A DNA stretch of 64,000 nucleotides, taken from contig NZ_JAUEMJ010000006.1 in the NCBI RefSeq assembly GCF_030403505.1, forward strand, positions 255,126 to 319,125, given 5' to 3'. Both the position numbers and the translations under genes were made by a program. Below, in pieces: positions 34,389 to 41,210 of this stretch (position 1 is the first letter of the stretch; each line of letters opens with the position of its first letter). The notes under the pieces were generated by a model, which did no database searches, was not told where the DNA came from, and saw only the letters and a list, made by a program, of their open reading frames with translations. The stretch comes from Glycomyces tritici (lineage in GTDB: Bacteria > Actinomycetota > Actinomycetes > Mycobacteriales > Micromonosporaceae).

Positions 34389-34972
34389 GCACGTACTCGA
34401 TCCCCAATGTGATCACGAAGAACGACCGCGGCGAGCGGATCATGGACGTCTACTCGTACCTGCTCTCCGAGCGGATCATCTACCTGGGCACGGGCATCGA
34501 CGCGGGGGTGGCGAACGCGCTCGTCGCGCAGCTCCTCCACCTCGACGCGGAGAACTCCGAGCGCACCATCAACCTGTTCATCAACTGCGAGGGCGGCGAC
34601 CCGAGCGCGATGCTCGGCATCTACGACACGATGCGGTACATCAAGGCGAAGGTCGCGACCACGTGCGTGGGCCAGGCGGTGGCGGTCGGCGCGGTGCTGC
34701 TCGCGGCCGGGGCCGAGGGGATGCGGGCCGCGCTGCCGCACGCGCGCGTCGTGCTCCACCAGCCCGCGGCCCAGGGGCGCGGGACGATCCCCGACCTCAT
34801 CCTGGCCGCGGACGAGATCGTGCGGGTGCGGGCGGACATCGAGGCGATCCTCTCGCGCCACACCGGGCAGAGCGCCGAGACGCTGCGCGCGGACACCGAC
34901 CGGGACCGGGTCTTCACGGCCGGGGCCGCGAAGGACTACGGCCTGATCGACCACGTGATGGAGGAGCGCTAG
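34385..34972 (+). CDS. ClpP-like subunit lacking the catalytic serine
   Basis: 195 residues. ClpP family throughout (SERIIYLGTGID, GIYDTMRYIKAKV, LLAAGAEGMRAALPHARVVLHQP), with H125 and D174 retained. The nucleophile serine is replaced by A100: the segment reads GQAVAVGA where active ClpPs have GQAASMGA. The oxyanion strand is also changed, from SPGGS to CEGGD (68-72). It is therefore probably inactive, like plant/cyanobacterial ClpR, and would act as a structural ring subunit with the upstream active paralogue, to which it is translationally coupled. Confidence 0.9.
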   Translation: MSTYSIPNVITKNDRGERIMDVYSYLLSERIIYLGTGIDAGVANALVAQLLHLDAENSERTINLFINCEGGDPSAMLGIYDTMRYIKAKVATTCVGQAVAVGAVLLAAGAEGMRAALPHARVVLHQPAAQGRGTIPDLILAADEIVRVRADIEAILSRHTGQSAETLRADTDRDRVFTAGAAKDYGLIDHVMEER

Positions 34973-35316
34973 GCGGCCAGCGCGTACGCGGAGTTCTGCA
35001 CGTAGGCGGCGACGGACGCGGAGAACTGGAACGCCTGCAGGCGTTCGGCGACGGCCACCGTGAGGTCGGTGAGCGTGAGTTCGAGGGCCCCGGCGACGGC
35101 GGCGATCATCTCGCTCGAGGGGTCCTTCATGCCGCGTTCGATCTCGGAGAGGTACTGGGGGGAGATGCCGGCGCGGCCGGCAGTGTCGATGAGCTTCTCG
35201 CCGCGGTCGTGGCGCAGGTCGCGGAGGCACTCGCCGAGGGCGTCGCGCCACAGCGGCTCGCCGTCCGGGGCGGCGGGGGGCTGGTTCGCGTGTTCCGGTG
35301 CAGCAGTGTCGGCCAT
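34969..35316 (-). CDS. XRE family regulator, PopR/ClgR-like
   Basis: 115 residues. The HTH is LIDTAGRAGISPQYLSEIERGMKDPSSEM (about 40-70), close to the ClgR/PopR group that activates clp genes (those share YLSExERGxKxxSSE). The protein ends AYALAA, an ssrA-like C-terminal degron. In Streptomyces, PopR activates clpP3P4 and is removed by ClpP1P2 through its terminal alanines. By analogy this protein would activate the convergent clpP pair, or other clp genes, and be a Clp substrate itself. It overlaps the clpP-like gene by 4 bp at the 3' ends. Confidence 0.85.
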   Translation of the reverse strand: MADTAAPEHANQPPAAPDGEPLWRDALGECLRDLRHDRGEKLIDTAGRAGISPQYLSEIERGMKDPSSEMIAAVAGALELTLTDLTVAVAERLQAFQFSASVAAYVQNSAYALAA

Positions 35317-35388
35317 GCCTCATCGTAAGTCCGCGGGGGCCGCCGGACCAGGACGTTTCGCCCTGAGCAGAACGGAGATGCTTAGCCC

Positions 35389-35417
35389 TTGCGCTCAGTG
35401 TTCCTCCGCGTCATACT
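35389..35417 (+). promoter_or_regulatory. Leaderless-type promoter for the arsR gene
   Basis: TTGCGC (35389-35394), 17-bp spacer and CATACT (35412-35417), 7 nt before the ATG at 35425. Transcription would start at the start codon; no Shine-Dalgarno sequence is present. Confidence 0.6.
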
Positions 35418-35424
35418 TAGCCTC

Positions 35425-35760
35425 ATGGCACAGTATTCGGAGGAGCTCGACGGACTCTTCGTCGCCCTCGCCGACCCCACCAGGCGCGAGGTCGTGCGGC
35501 GCCTCGGCCGCGGCCCCCAGAGCGTCGGCGACCTCGCCCGCGCCTTCCCGATCACCCTTCCGTCGTTCATGAAGCACGTGCGCACCCTCGAGGCCAACGG
35601 CCTCATCCGCACCACCAAGTCCGGCCGGGTGCGCACCTGCGCGCTCCGGCGCGAGCGGCTCGACCTCGTCGACGGCTGGCTCGCCGAGCAGCGTCGGATC
35701 TGGGAAGACCGCACCGACAGGCTCGAACGCCTCGTCGCCGAACCGGAGGAGCAGCAATGA
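35425..35760 (+). CDS. ArsR family transcriptional regulator
   Basis: 111 residues. Winged HTH: LFVALADPTRREVVRRL, then VGDLARAFPITLPSFMKHVRTLEANGLI and a wing TTKSGRVRTCAL. No metal-binding Cys/His cluster in the recognition helices. Its stop overlaps the start of the SRPBCC gene (ATGA). ArsR-SRPBCC(AHSA1) pairs are very common in actinobacteria; the regulator is thought to control its partner and itself. Confidence 0.92.
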   Translation: MAQYSEELDGLFVALADPTRREVVRRLGRGPQSVGDLARAFPITLPSFMKHVRTLEANGLIRTTKSGRVRTCALRRERLDLVDGWLAEQRRIWEDRTDRLERLVAEPEEQQ

Positions 35761-36242
35761 TTCCCGAGCTCGACCCCGCACTCGACCTGGGCCTCGAACG
35801 CGTCATCCGCGCGCCGCGCGACCGGGTCTGGCGCGCCTGGACCGACCCGGACCGCTTCGCGCAGTGGTGGATCCCGGCGCCGCTCCACTGCCGCGTCGAC
35901 CGCCTCGAGGCCCGGCCCGGCGGCGCGCTCGTCACCCGCATGAGCGAGGACGGGGCGACCTTCACGCCCCACGTCGACGGCTGCTTCCTCGTGGTCGAGG
36001 ACCGGCTGCGGCTCGTCTTCACCAACGGGCTCGACAGCGACTGGCGCCCTGCGAACCCCCAACCGGTCGCGATGACCGCCGAGGTCACCTTCGCCGACCA
36101 CCCGGAAGGCACCGACTACCGCATCCGCGTCCGCCACGGCGACAAGGCCGCGCGCGACCTGCACGAGCAGCTCGGCTTCGCCGAGGGCTGGGGCGCCGTG
36201 ACCTCGCAACTCGCGGCCCTCGCGGAGGCCGAGCCGCGTTAG
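35757..36242 (+). CDS. SRPBCC family protein (AHSA1/START-like)
   Basis: 161 residues of the helix-grip fold: LGLERVIRAPRDRVWRAWTDPDRFAQWW at the start, a beta-sheet core, and FAEGWGAVTSQLAALAE as the C-terminal helix. Such proteins bind hydrophobic ligands in a cavity. Coupled to the ArsR gene. Its TAG stop is formed at the edge of the inverted-repeat element that follows. Confidence 0.88.
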   Translation: MIPELDPALDLGLERVIRAPRDRVWRAWTDPDRFAQWWIPAPLHCRVDRLEARPGGALVTRMSEDGATFTPHVDGCFLVVEDRLRLVFTNGLDSDWRPANPQPVAMTAEVTFADHPEGTDYRIRVRHGDKAARDLHEQLGFAEGWGAVTSQLAALAEAEPR

Positions 36243-36406
36243 GGGGTGTCTGCCCGCTCGCTGCATTGTCGGGGCCTTCGCATACAACACCGGTATGGGA
36301 AGGCCCCTTCGCAGCCTCGGCGAAGCTTGCGAGCAGTCGATTGGCATTGCGACCGAACGAATGGACTCGGATACCGACTCGCCGGGATTCCTCGTACACC
36401 CCCTAA
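36239..36406. mobile_element. MITE-like element (168 bp, perfect terminal inverted repeats)
   Basis: Perfect 11-bp ends TTAGGGGGTGT (36239-36249) and ACACCCCCTAA (36396-36406). If the flanking TA is taken as a target duplication, a 162-bp insert (36242-36403) sits in a TTAA-like site, as for IS630/Tc1 or IS5-type elements. An internal hairpin is present (GGGGCCTT at 36271 with AAGGCCCC at 36300). No reading frame is inside. It lies exactly between the stop codons of convergent genes and supplies the G of both TAG stops. No full IS is in the window. Confidence 0.65.
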
Positions 36407-36726
36407 TGCGCGGCGCCCAGTTCGATGAGGAGCACGCCCGCGGCGATGAGCGCGATGCCCGCGCCCATGCGCTTGGTGAGCCGGTCCTTGAAGAACACGC
36501 GGGCGCCCACCGCGGTGAGGGCGACGCCGCACGCGGCCCAGATGCCGTACGCGATGCCGATCCCCATGCCGTGGGCCAGTGCGAGCGTGAGCAGTCCGAA
36601 CGCGGCGAGGTAGCCGACGACGACCGCGGGGATCCACCGCTTGCGCCGCATGCCTTCGGAGGCGCGCAGTGACAAGGTCGCGATGACCTCGGCGATGATC
36701 GCTCCGGCGAGCAGCAGCCAGGTCAT
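36403..36726 (-). CDS. Small multidrug resistance (SMR) family subunit
   Basis: 107 residues, four helices. The essential membrane Glu is in LLLAGAIIAEVIATLSLRAS, and AYGIWAACGVALTAV is the SMR signature of helix 3. Overlaps the upstream SMR gene (ATGA). Paired unequal SMR genes act as heterodimeric antiporters of quaternary ammonium or other cationic compounds (EbrAB/YkkCD style). Its stop lies at the edge of the MITE-like element. Confidence 0.92.
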   Translation of the reverse strand: MTWLLLAGAIIAEVIATLSLRASEGMRRKRWIPAVVVGYLAAFGLLTLALAHGMGIGIAYGIWAACGVALTAVGARVFFKDRLTKRMGAGIALIAAGVLLIELGAAH

Positions 36727-37079
36727 CGCGCCACCTCCGCCACTGCCGGCTCGGCCTGGTCACTGTGGCTGCCGGTCTCGACCATGACCACACCGGCGAT
36801 CACGAAGGCGATGCCGATGCCGATGAGCAGCGTGAACGGCTCGTCGAAGAGCAGCGTGCCGAACACCGCGGTCAGGGCGACGCCCGAGGCGGCCCAGATG
36901 CCGTAGACCACGCCGATCGGCGCGCCCATGCGCAGCAGCGCGGCGAGCGCGACGAACGCGCCGATATAGCCGGCCACGGCGAGCGCCGACCACCAAGGGG
37001 TGTCGATCGCGGCCCGCAATGACAGCGCCGCCCCCACCTCGGCGGCGATCGCGAGCGCCAGCAATGTCCATTTCCTCAT
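36723..37079 (-). CDS. Small multidrug resistance (SMR) family subunit
   Basis: 118 residues, four helices plus a polar C-terminal tail. Conserved Glu in LALAIAAEVGAALSLRAA; VYGIWAASGVALTAVFGTLLFDEP in helix 3. First gene of the two-gene SMR operon, divergent from a TetR regulator with an operator between them. Substrate is probably a lipophilic cation, inferred from the family. Confidence 0.92.
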   Translation of the reverse strand: MRKWTLLALAIAAEVGAALSLRAAIDTPWWSALAVAGYIGAFVALAALLRMGAPIGVVYGIWAASGVALTAVFGTLLFDEPFTLLIGIGIAFVIAGVVMVETGSHSDQAEPAVAEVAR

Positions 37080-37136
37080 TCGGCCTCCTCAGTCCCGAGC
37101 CGCCTGCGCGGCCCCGGGGACGACGCTACACGACAG

Positions 37137-37166
37137 TTGGTCATGCGACCAAGTCTGGCGACCAAG
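37137..37166. promoter_or_regulatory. TetR operator between SMR operon and tetR
   Basis: Inverted repeat TTGGTC (37137-37142) ATGC GACCAA (37147-37152), with a third half-site GACCAA at 37161-37166 in direct repeat (GCGACCAAGTC twice, 14 bp apart). It lies 58 bp before the SMR start and 31 bp before the TetR start. Confidence 0.7.
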
Positions 37167-37196
37167 TCATTCGCTCAACACTGCTAGCATGGGCGC

Positions 37197-37808
37197 ATGA
37201 GCACTGAACCCGGCACCGCGCGCCGCAGCCTCAACGAGCGGCGGCAGCAGCTCCTGGACGCGGCGGTCGAGGTCATGAGCGAACGCGGGGTCGCCGCCAC
37301 CACCACCAGGGCGATCACCGAGGCCGCCGGGGTGCCGCAGGGCATGTTCCACTACTGCTTCGACTCCAAGAGCGCACTCCTGCGCGACCTGCTCGAACGC
37401 GAATGCGAGACCGCACTCGCGGCGGCATGGCAGCTCGACCCCGGCACCGACACCTTCACCGGGGGCCTGGCGAAGGCGGTACAGACCCAGCTCGCCCGGG
37501 TGCGGACCGCACCCGGCCCCTACCTCGTGCTCGCCGAGCTCACCGTGGCCGCCCGCACCGACCCCGAACTGCTCGAACTCAGCCGGTGGGAACGACGCCA
37601 GTACGTCGACCTCGTCAAGGGCCAGTTGCAGCGCTGGAAGCTCGACCTCCCCGAGGCCGAACTGGAGTCGCTGGCGGTCGTGATCATCGCCGGGATCGAA
37701 GGGCTCACCGACGCCTGGCTCACGACCCGCGACGACGAGGCCGGCGTCGCCGCGGCCGAACTCTTCGCGAGCGGCATCGGCGCGCTCGTCGAGGCCCGTC
37801 TCACATAA
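37197..37808 (+). CDS. TetR family regulator of the SMR pair
   Basis: 203 residues. HTH at residues ~12-55 (QQLLDAAVEVMSERGVAATT, then AGVPQGMFHYCFDSKSALL). Divergent from the SMR genes with a clear operator between, so most likely a drug-responsive repressor of that operon. C-terminal TetR_C_6-like domain is weakly conserved. Confidence 0.9.
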   Translation: MSTEPGTARRSLNERRQQLLDAAVEVMSERGVAATTTRAITEAAGVPQGMFHYCFDSKSALLRDLLERECETALAAAWQLDPGTDTFTGGLAKAVQTQLARVRTAPGPYLVLAELTVAARTDPELLELSRWERRQYVDLVKGQLQRWKLDLPEAELESLAVVIIAGIEGLTDAWLTTRDDEAGVAAAELFASGIGALVEARLT

Positions 37809-37828
37809 ACCGTTGGGCGGCAACGGCT

Positions 37829-38575
37829 CTAGGAGTCGACGGGTCCGGTTGCGCGCGCGATGCGGGCGGCGATGCCGTCCAGAACCAGCTCGAGCCCGGC
37901 GTCGAAGTGCGCCCGCGGCTCCTCGGCGCAGCCCGACTCGTAGAGGTACCGCTCGTACACGGGGAACCGGCCGGTCGCGAGCATCCACTGCAGCTGCGGG
38001 CCCAGCGCCTCGCGGACCTCTTCGCGGCTGCTCGCCCGGCTGACCTGCTGCAGATCGGCCAGGGCGACCTCGTCGCCGACCGTGCCGTGCACGAAGGCCG
38101 CGACCGTGCGGGTCGCCGTCATCATCGCCTCGGTGCCGAGGCCGAGCCCGTCGAGGGAGGCCAGCGCCCGGTCGATCGCCGCGAGCCGGTTGGGGGTGGG
38201 GGTCATCGTCACGTGCGGCGGGAGCTCGGCGAGCCAGCGGTGGCGGTGCATCATGTCGCGGGTCTGCACGGCGTACTCGCGCAGGACCTCCCGCCAGGGG
38301 CCGGAGGGGACGTCGAGTTCGGCGTAGACCTCGTTGACCATGAGCGCGAACAGGTCGTCCTTGCCGTCGACGAACCGGTAGGCGGCCATCGGCGCGGCGT
38401 CGAGCTCGGCCGCGAGCGTGCGCATGGTGACGGCGCACAGGCCCTTCTCGTCGGCGATCGCGACCGCCTTGGCGGCGATGCGGGCGCCGCTGAGGCGCTG
38501 CCGGGGCGTGCGGGCGGGGCGCTCGAGCCGCTCCCAGAGCGTGACCGGCCCGTCCTCGGTCGCCTTCTCCGCCAT
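37829..38575 (-). CDS. TetR family regulator with TetR_C_1 domain
   Basis: 248 residues. HTH: GARIAAKAVAIADEKGLCAVTM, then ELDAAPMAAYRFVDGKDDL at about 55-75. Tetracycline-repressor-like C-terminal domain. Divergent from the OYE-family gene, with a 33-bp inverted repeat in between at the OYE promoter. Expected to repress the oxidoreductase until an electrophile or drug-like ligand appears; inference from layout. Confidence 0.9.
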   Translation of the reverse strand: MAEKATEDGPVTLWERLERPARTPRQRLSGARIAAKAVAIADEKGLCAVTMRTLAAELDAAPMAAYRFVDGKDDLFALMVNEVYAELDVPSGPWREVLREYAVQTRDMMHRHRWLAELPPHVTMTPTPNRLAAIDRALASLDGLGLGTEAMMTATRTVAAFVHGTVGDEVALADLQQVSRASSREEVREALGPQLQWMLATGRFPVYERYLYESGCAEEPRAHFDAGLELVLDGIAARIARATGPVDS

Positions 38576-38631
38576 GCGCTCGCCTCCTCGTTCCGACTCA
38601 CACCGTAGCAGTGGTGGACGGCGTATCTTCA

Positions 38632-38664
38632 GTGTACGTTGTATTCCAGGGATACAACGTACAC
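38632..38664. promoter_or_regulatory. 33-bp inverted-repeat operator
   Basis: Perfect 13-bp arms GTGTACGTTGTAT (38632-38644) and ATACAACGTACAC (38652-38664) with a 7-bp centre TCCAGGG. It is followed directly by AAGGAG and the OYE start (38678), so binding would block transcription. Confidence 0.85.
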
Positions 38665-38677
38665 AAGGAGATCACCC

Positions 38678-39802
38678 GTGAACGACAGCCGCACCGCCAC
38701 CGCGGAACGAGCCGCGCAACTGCTCGCCCGCCCCTACGCCATCAACGGCCTCGAACTGCGCAACCGCGTCGTCATGGCACCGATGACCAGGGAGTTCTCG
38801 CCCGGAGGCGTGCCGACCGCCGACGTCGCGGCGTACTACGCCCGCCGGGCCGCGGGCGGCGTCGGCCTCATCGTCACCGAGGGCACCTACGTCGGTCACG
38901 AGTCGACCTGGGCGAGCGACAACGTCCCGCGCTTCCACGGTGAGGAGCAGCTCGCGGGCTGGCAGCGGGTCGCCGAGGCCGTCCACGACGCGGGCGGCAC
39001 GATCGTTCCGCAGCTGTGGCACGTCGGCGCCACGCGCGACCCCGGCACCGGCCCGGTGCCGGACGCCGACGTGCTCAGCCCCTCGGGCCTGGGCGTCGAC
39101 GGATCGCCGAAGGGCCGGGCGATGACCCAGGACGACATCGACGCGGTGGTCGCGGCCTTCGCCGAGAGCGCCGCCGCCGCCGAGCGGCTCGGCTTCGACG
39201 GCGTCGAGATCCACGGCGCCCACGGCTACCTCATCGACGAGTTCCTGTGGGAGGGCACCAACCGCCGCACCGACGCCTACGGCGGCGACCTGGCCTCGCG
39301 CACCCGCTTCGCCGCCGAGGTCGTCGCGGCCGTCCGCGCCGCGGTCTCGCCGCAGTTCCCGGTGAACTTCCGGTTCTCCCAGTGGAAGGGCGGCGCCTAC
39401 GACGCCCGCCTCGCCCAGACCCCCGGCGAGCTCGAACAGCTCCTCGCGCCGCTGGCCGAAGCCGGCGTGGACGCCTTCCACGCCTCCACCCGCCGCTACT
39501 GGCTGCCCGAGTTCGACGGCAGCGACCTCAACCTGGCCGGCTGGACCAAGCAGCTCACCGGCAGGCCCGTCATCTCCGTCGGCTCGGTCGGCCTCGACAA
39601 GGAGTTCATGGGCCCTGAGGGCATGGCTTTCCAGCCCGGCACCACCGGCATCGAGAAGCTCCTGGACCGCATGGAGAACGACGAGTTCGACATGATCGCC
39701 GTCGGCCGCAGCCTCATCGCCGACCCCGACTGGCCCGCCCGTATCGCCAAGGGCGAGCAGACCAACCCGTTCAGCGCCCAGCTCCTGGGCGCGCTCGACT
39801 AG
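38678..39802 (+). CDS. NADH:flavin oxidoreductase, Old Yellow Enzyme family
   Basis: 374 residues from a GTG at 38678 with AAGGAG 8 nt upstream. FMN barrel: LRNRVVMAPMTREFSPGG, QLWHVGA, EIHGAHGYLIDEFLWEGTNRRTD (substrate-binding His and proton donor Tyr) and FDMIAVGRSLIADPDWP for the phosphate. Reduces activated alkenes, nitro compounds or quinones. Under control of the divergent TetR. A hairpin terminator separates it from the next gene. Confidence 0.94.
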   Translation: MNDSRTATAERAAQLLARPYAINGLELRNRVVMAPMTREFSPGGVPTADVAAYYARRAAGGVGLIVTEGTYVGHESTWASDNVPRFHGEEQLAGWQRVAEAVHDAGGTIVPQLWHVGATRDPGTGPVPDADVLSPSGLGVDGSPKGRAMTQDDIDAVVAAFAESAAAAERLGFDGVEIHGAHGYLIDEFLWEGTNRRTDAYGGDLASRTRFAAEVVAAVRAAVSPQFPVNFRFSQWKGGAYDARLAQTPGELEQLLAPLAEAGVDAFHASTRRYWLPEFDGSDLNLAGWTKQLTGRPVISVGSVGLDKEFMGPEGMAFQPGTTGIEKLLDRMENDEFDMIAVGRSLIADPDWPARIAKGEQTNPFSAQLLGALD

Positions 39803-39811
39803 ACCGGGGGA

Positions 39812-39844
39812 GTTCGGCGCCCGCGATGAATCCGGGCGCCGAAC
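39812..39844 (+). terminator. Terminator of the OYE gene
   Basis: Perfect 12-bp arms (GTTCGGCGCCCG and complement), 9-nt loop, 9 bp after the stop codon. Confidence 0.82.
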
Positions 39845-39891
39845 CTCGTCTCCACGGGAAGAGCCTCCACACGATCCGGAAGCAGGCACCC

Positions 39892-40458
39892 ATGGCACCA
39901 GTACAGGCGAACATCTCGATGTCGATCGACGGCTTCGTCACCGGGCCCGACATCAACGCCCACCCGGGGCTCGGCAGGGGCGGCGAGGTCCTGCACGACT
40001 GGATCTGGGCCGACGACTCCGCCAAGGCCATGGCCTGGAACCTCTTCGACCCGGCGGGCGCGGTCGTGACCAGTCGGAAGGTCTACGAGGACACGGGCGG
40101 CTGGGGCGAGACCGGCTTCTACGGGATGCCGGTCTTCGTCGTGACCCACCGCGCCGAAGCCCCTGTCGCGAAGGGGGACACCACGTTCACGTTCGTCACC
40201 GAAGGGGTCGAAGCGGCCGTCGCGCAGGCGAAGGCCGCGGCCGGGGCGCGGAAGGTGCACGTGATGGGCGGCGCGAGCATCATCCAGCAGGGACTGAACG
40301 CGGGCGTGATCGACGAGCTGCACCTGCACGTGGCCCCGGTGATCCTCGGCGACGGCACCCCGCTCTTCGCCCATCTGGGCGGCCCGATCGCCTTGGAGCG
40401 CATCGAGACCGTCGACTCCGAACGGGCCGTCCACCTGCGGTACAAAGTGCTGAGGTGA
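39892..40458 (+). CDS. Dihydrofolate reductase family protein (RibD C-terminal domain-like)
   Basis: 188 residues from the ATG at 39892. RibD_C/DHFR-like fold: ANISMSIDGFVTGPD, AVVTSRKVYED, HVMGGASIIQQGLNAGVIDELHLHVAPVILGDGTPLF. Members reduce pteridine- or pyrimidine-like substrates with NADPH, but this branch is uncharacterised. It follows the OYE gene behind a terminator and converges with a TetR gene. Confidence 0.9.
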   Translation: MAPVQANISMSIDGFVTGPDINAHPGLGRGGEVLHDWIWADDSAKAMAWNLFDPAGAVVTSRKVYEDTGGWGETGFYGMPVFVVTHRAEAPVAKGDTTFTFVTEGVEAAVAQAKAAAGARKVHVMGGASIIQQGLNAGVIDELHLHVAPVILGDGTPLFAHLGGPIALERIETVDSERAVHLRYKVLR

Positions 40459-40468
40459 CCGTCGACCC

Positions 40469-41068
40469 TCAATCGGATTCGGCGGCGCCTTCGTCTGCGC
40501 CGCTCATGAGGGTGAGGGCGTTTCGGAGCCCTTCCTCAAGGACCTCGTCGGCGAGCTTCCGGTCGGCCAGCGCGCGGGAGAGCTGCAGCGTTCCGATCAT
40601 CCCGGCGTAGATGCTGAGCACCCTCGCGCGGGCCGACCGCGGGTCGTGCGGCGCCAGGCGGGCGGCGAAGTCCTCGATGAAGGCCACCAGGCCCTCGGTG
40701 TAGGCCTCCTTGGTGGCGTCGGTGCAGCGGCCGATCTCGTCCAGCAGGGCGGCGGACGGGCAGCCGAGCCCGGGATTGTCGCGGTGCCCCACCGAGAGGT
40801 ACTCGCGGACGAGGTGCTCGACGCCGGCGCGGCCGGGCGGCAGCTCGCCGAGGCTCTCGCGCTGCGCCTGCAGTTCGTGGGACACGGCCGTGGCGACCAG
40901 GTCGTCCTTCGACTCGAAATGGGCGTAGAACGCGCCGTTGGTCAGGCCCGCGTCGGTCATCAGGGTGGCGACACCCGATCCGTCGATGCCGTCGGTCTTG
41001 AGTCGGCGTCCGGCGGCCTCGATGATCCGCTGCCGCGTCGCCTGCTTGTGCTCCTTGCCGTACCGCAT
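40469..41068 (-). CDS. TetR family regulator of the SDR locus
   Basis: 199 residues. HTH: QRIIEAAGRRLKTDGIDGSGV, then DAGLTNGAFYAHFESKDDL at ~40-60. The C-terminal part with GCPSAALLDEIGR is of the AcrR/TetR_C_36-like kind. Divergent from the SDR pseudogene; the same operator-like sequence occurs upstream of the pseudogene and of the intact SDR gene at 42859, so it probably represses all three. Confidence 0.9.
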   Translation of the reverse strand: MRYGKEHKQATRQRIIEAAGRRLKTDGIDGSGVATLMTDAGLTNGAFYAHFESKDDLVATAVSHELQAQRESLGELPPGRAGVEHLVREYLSVGHRDNPGLGCPSAALLDEIGRCTDATKEAYTEGLVAFIEDFAARLAPHDPRSARARVLSIYAGMIGTLQLSRALADRKLADEVLEEGLRNALTLMSGADEGAAESD

Positions 41069-41119
41069 CGCATCCCCTTCACCGTGCCCGCTGACGGTTG
41101 CCGTCGTACCCCTTAGAGA

Positions 41120-41204
41120 GTACGACCATAATTTAAATTTCGGGAAATCCTTGCCCGGTAGTCGCCGAAGTCATATGGTAGTACGAACGTAATATAAATT
41201 TCGG
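41120..41204. promoter_or_regulatory. Two operator-like direct repeats
   Basis: 24-bp repeats at 41120-41143 and 41181-41204 share 21 positions; each starts GTACGAMCRTAAT and ends TAAATTTCGG. The core TACGAACGTA (41182-41191) is palindromic; TACGACCATA (41121-41130) is its variant. The region is strikingly AT-rich. A third copy in reverse lies at 42947-42956. Confidence 0.65.
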
Positions 41205-41210
41205 AGGTTC

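Noticed and set aside
36243..36402. Gene inside the MITE-like element
   Set aside because: Frames are shorter than about 60 codons, have no ribosome site and no resemblance to a transposase.
37080..37136. Guanidine riboswitch before the SMR genes
   Set aside because: The ACGR loops or ykkC core could not be found; a TetR operator explains regulation.
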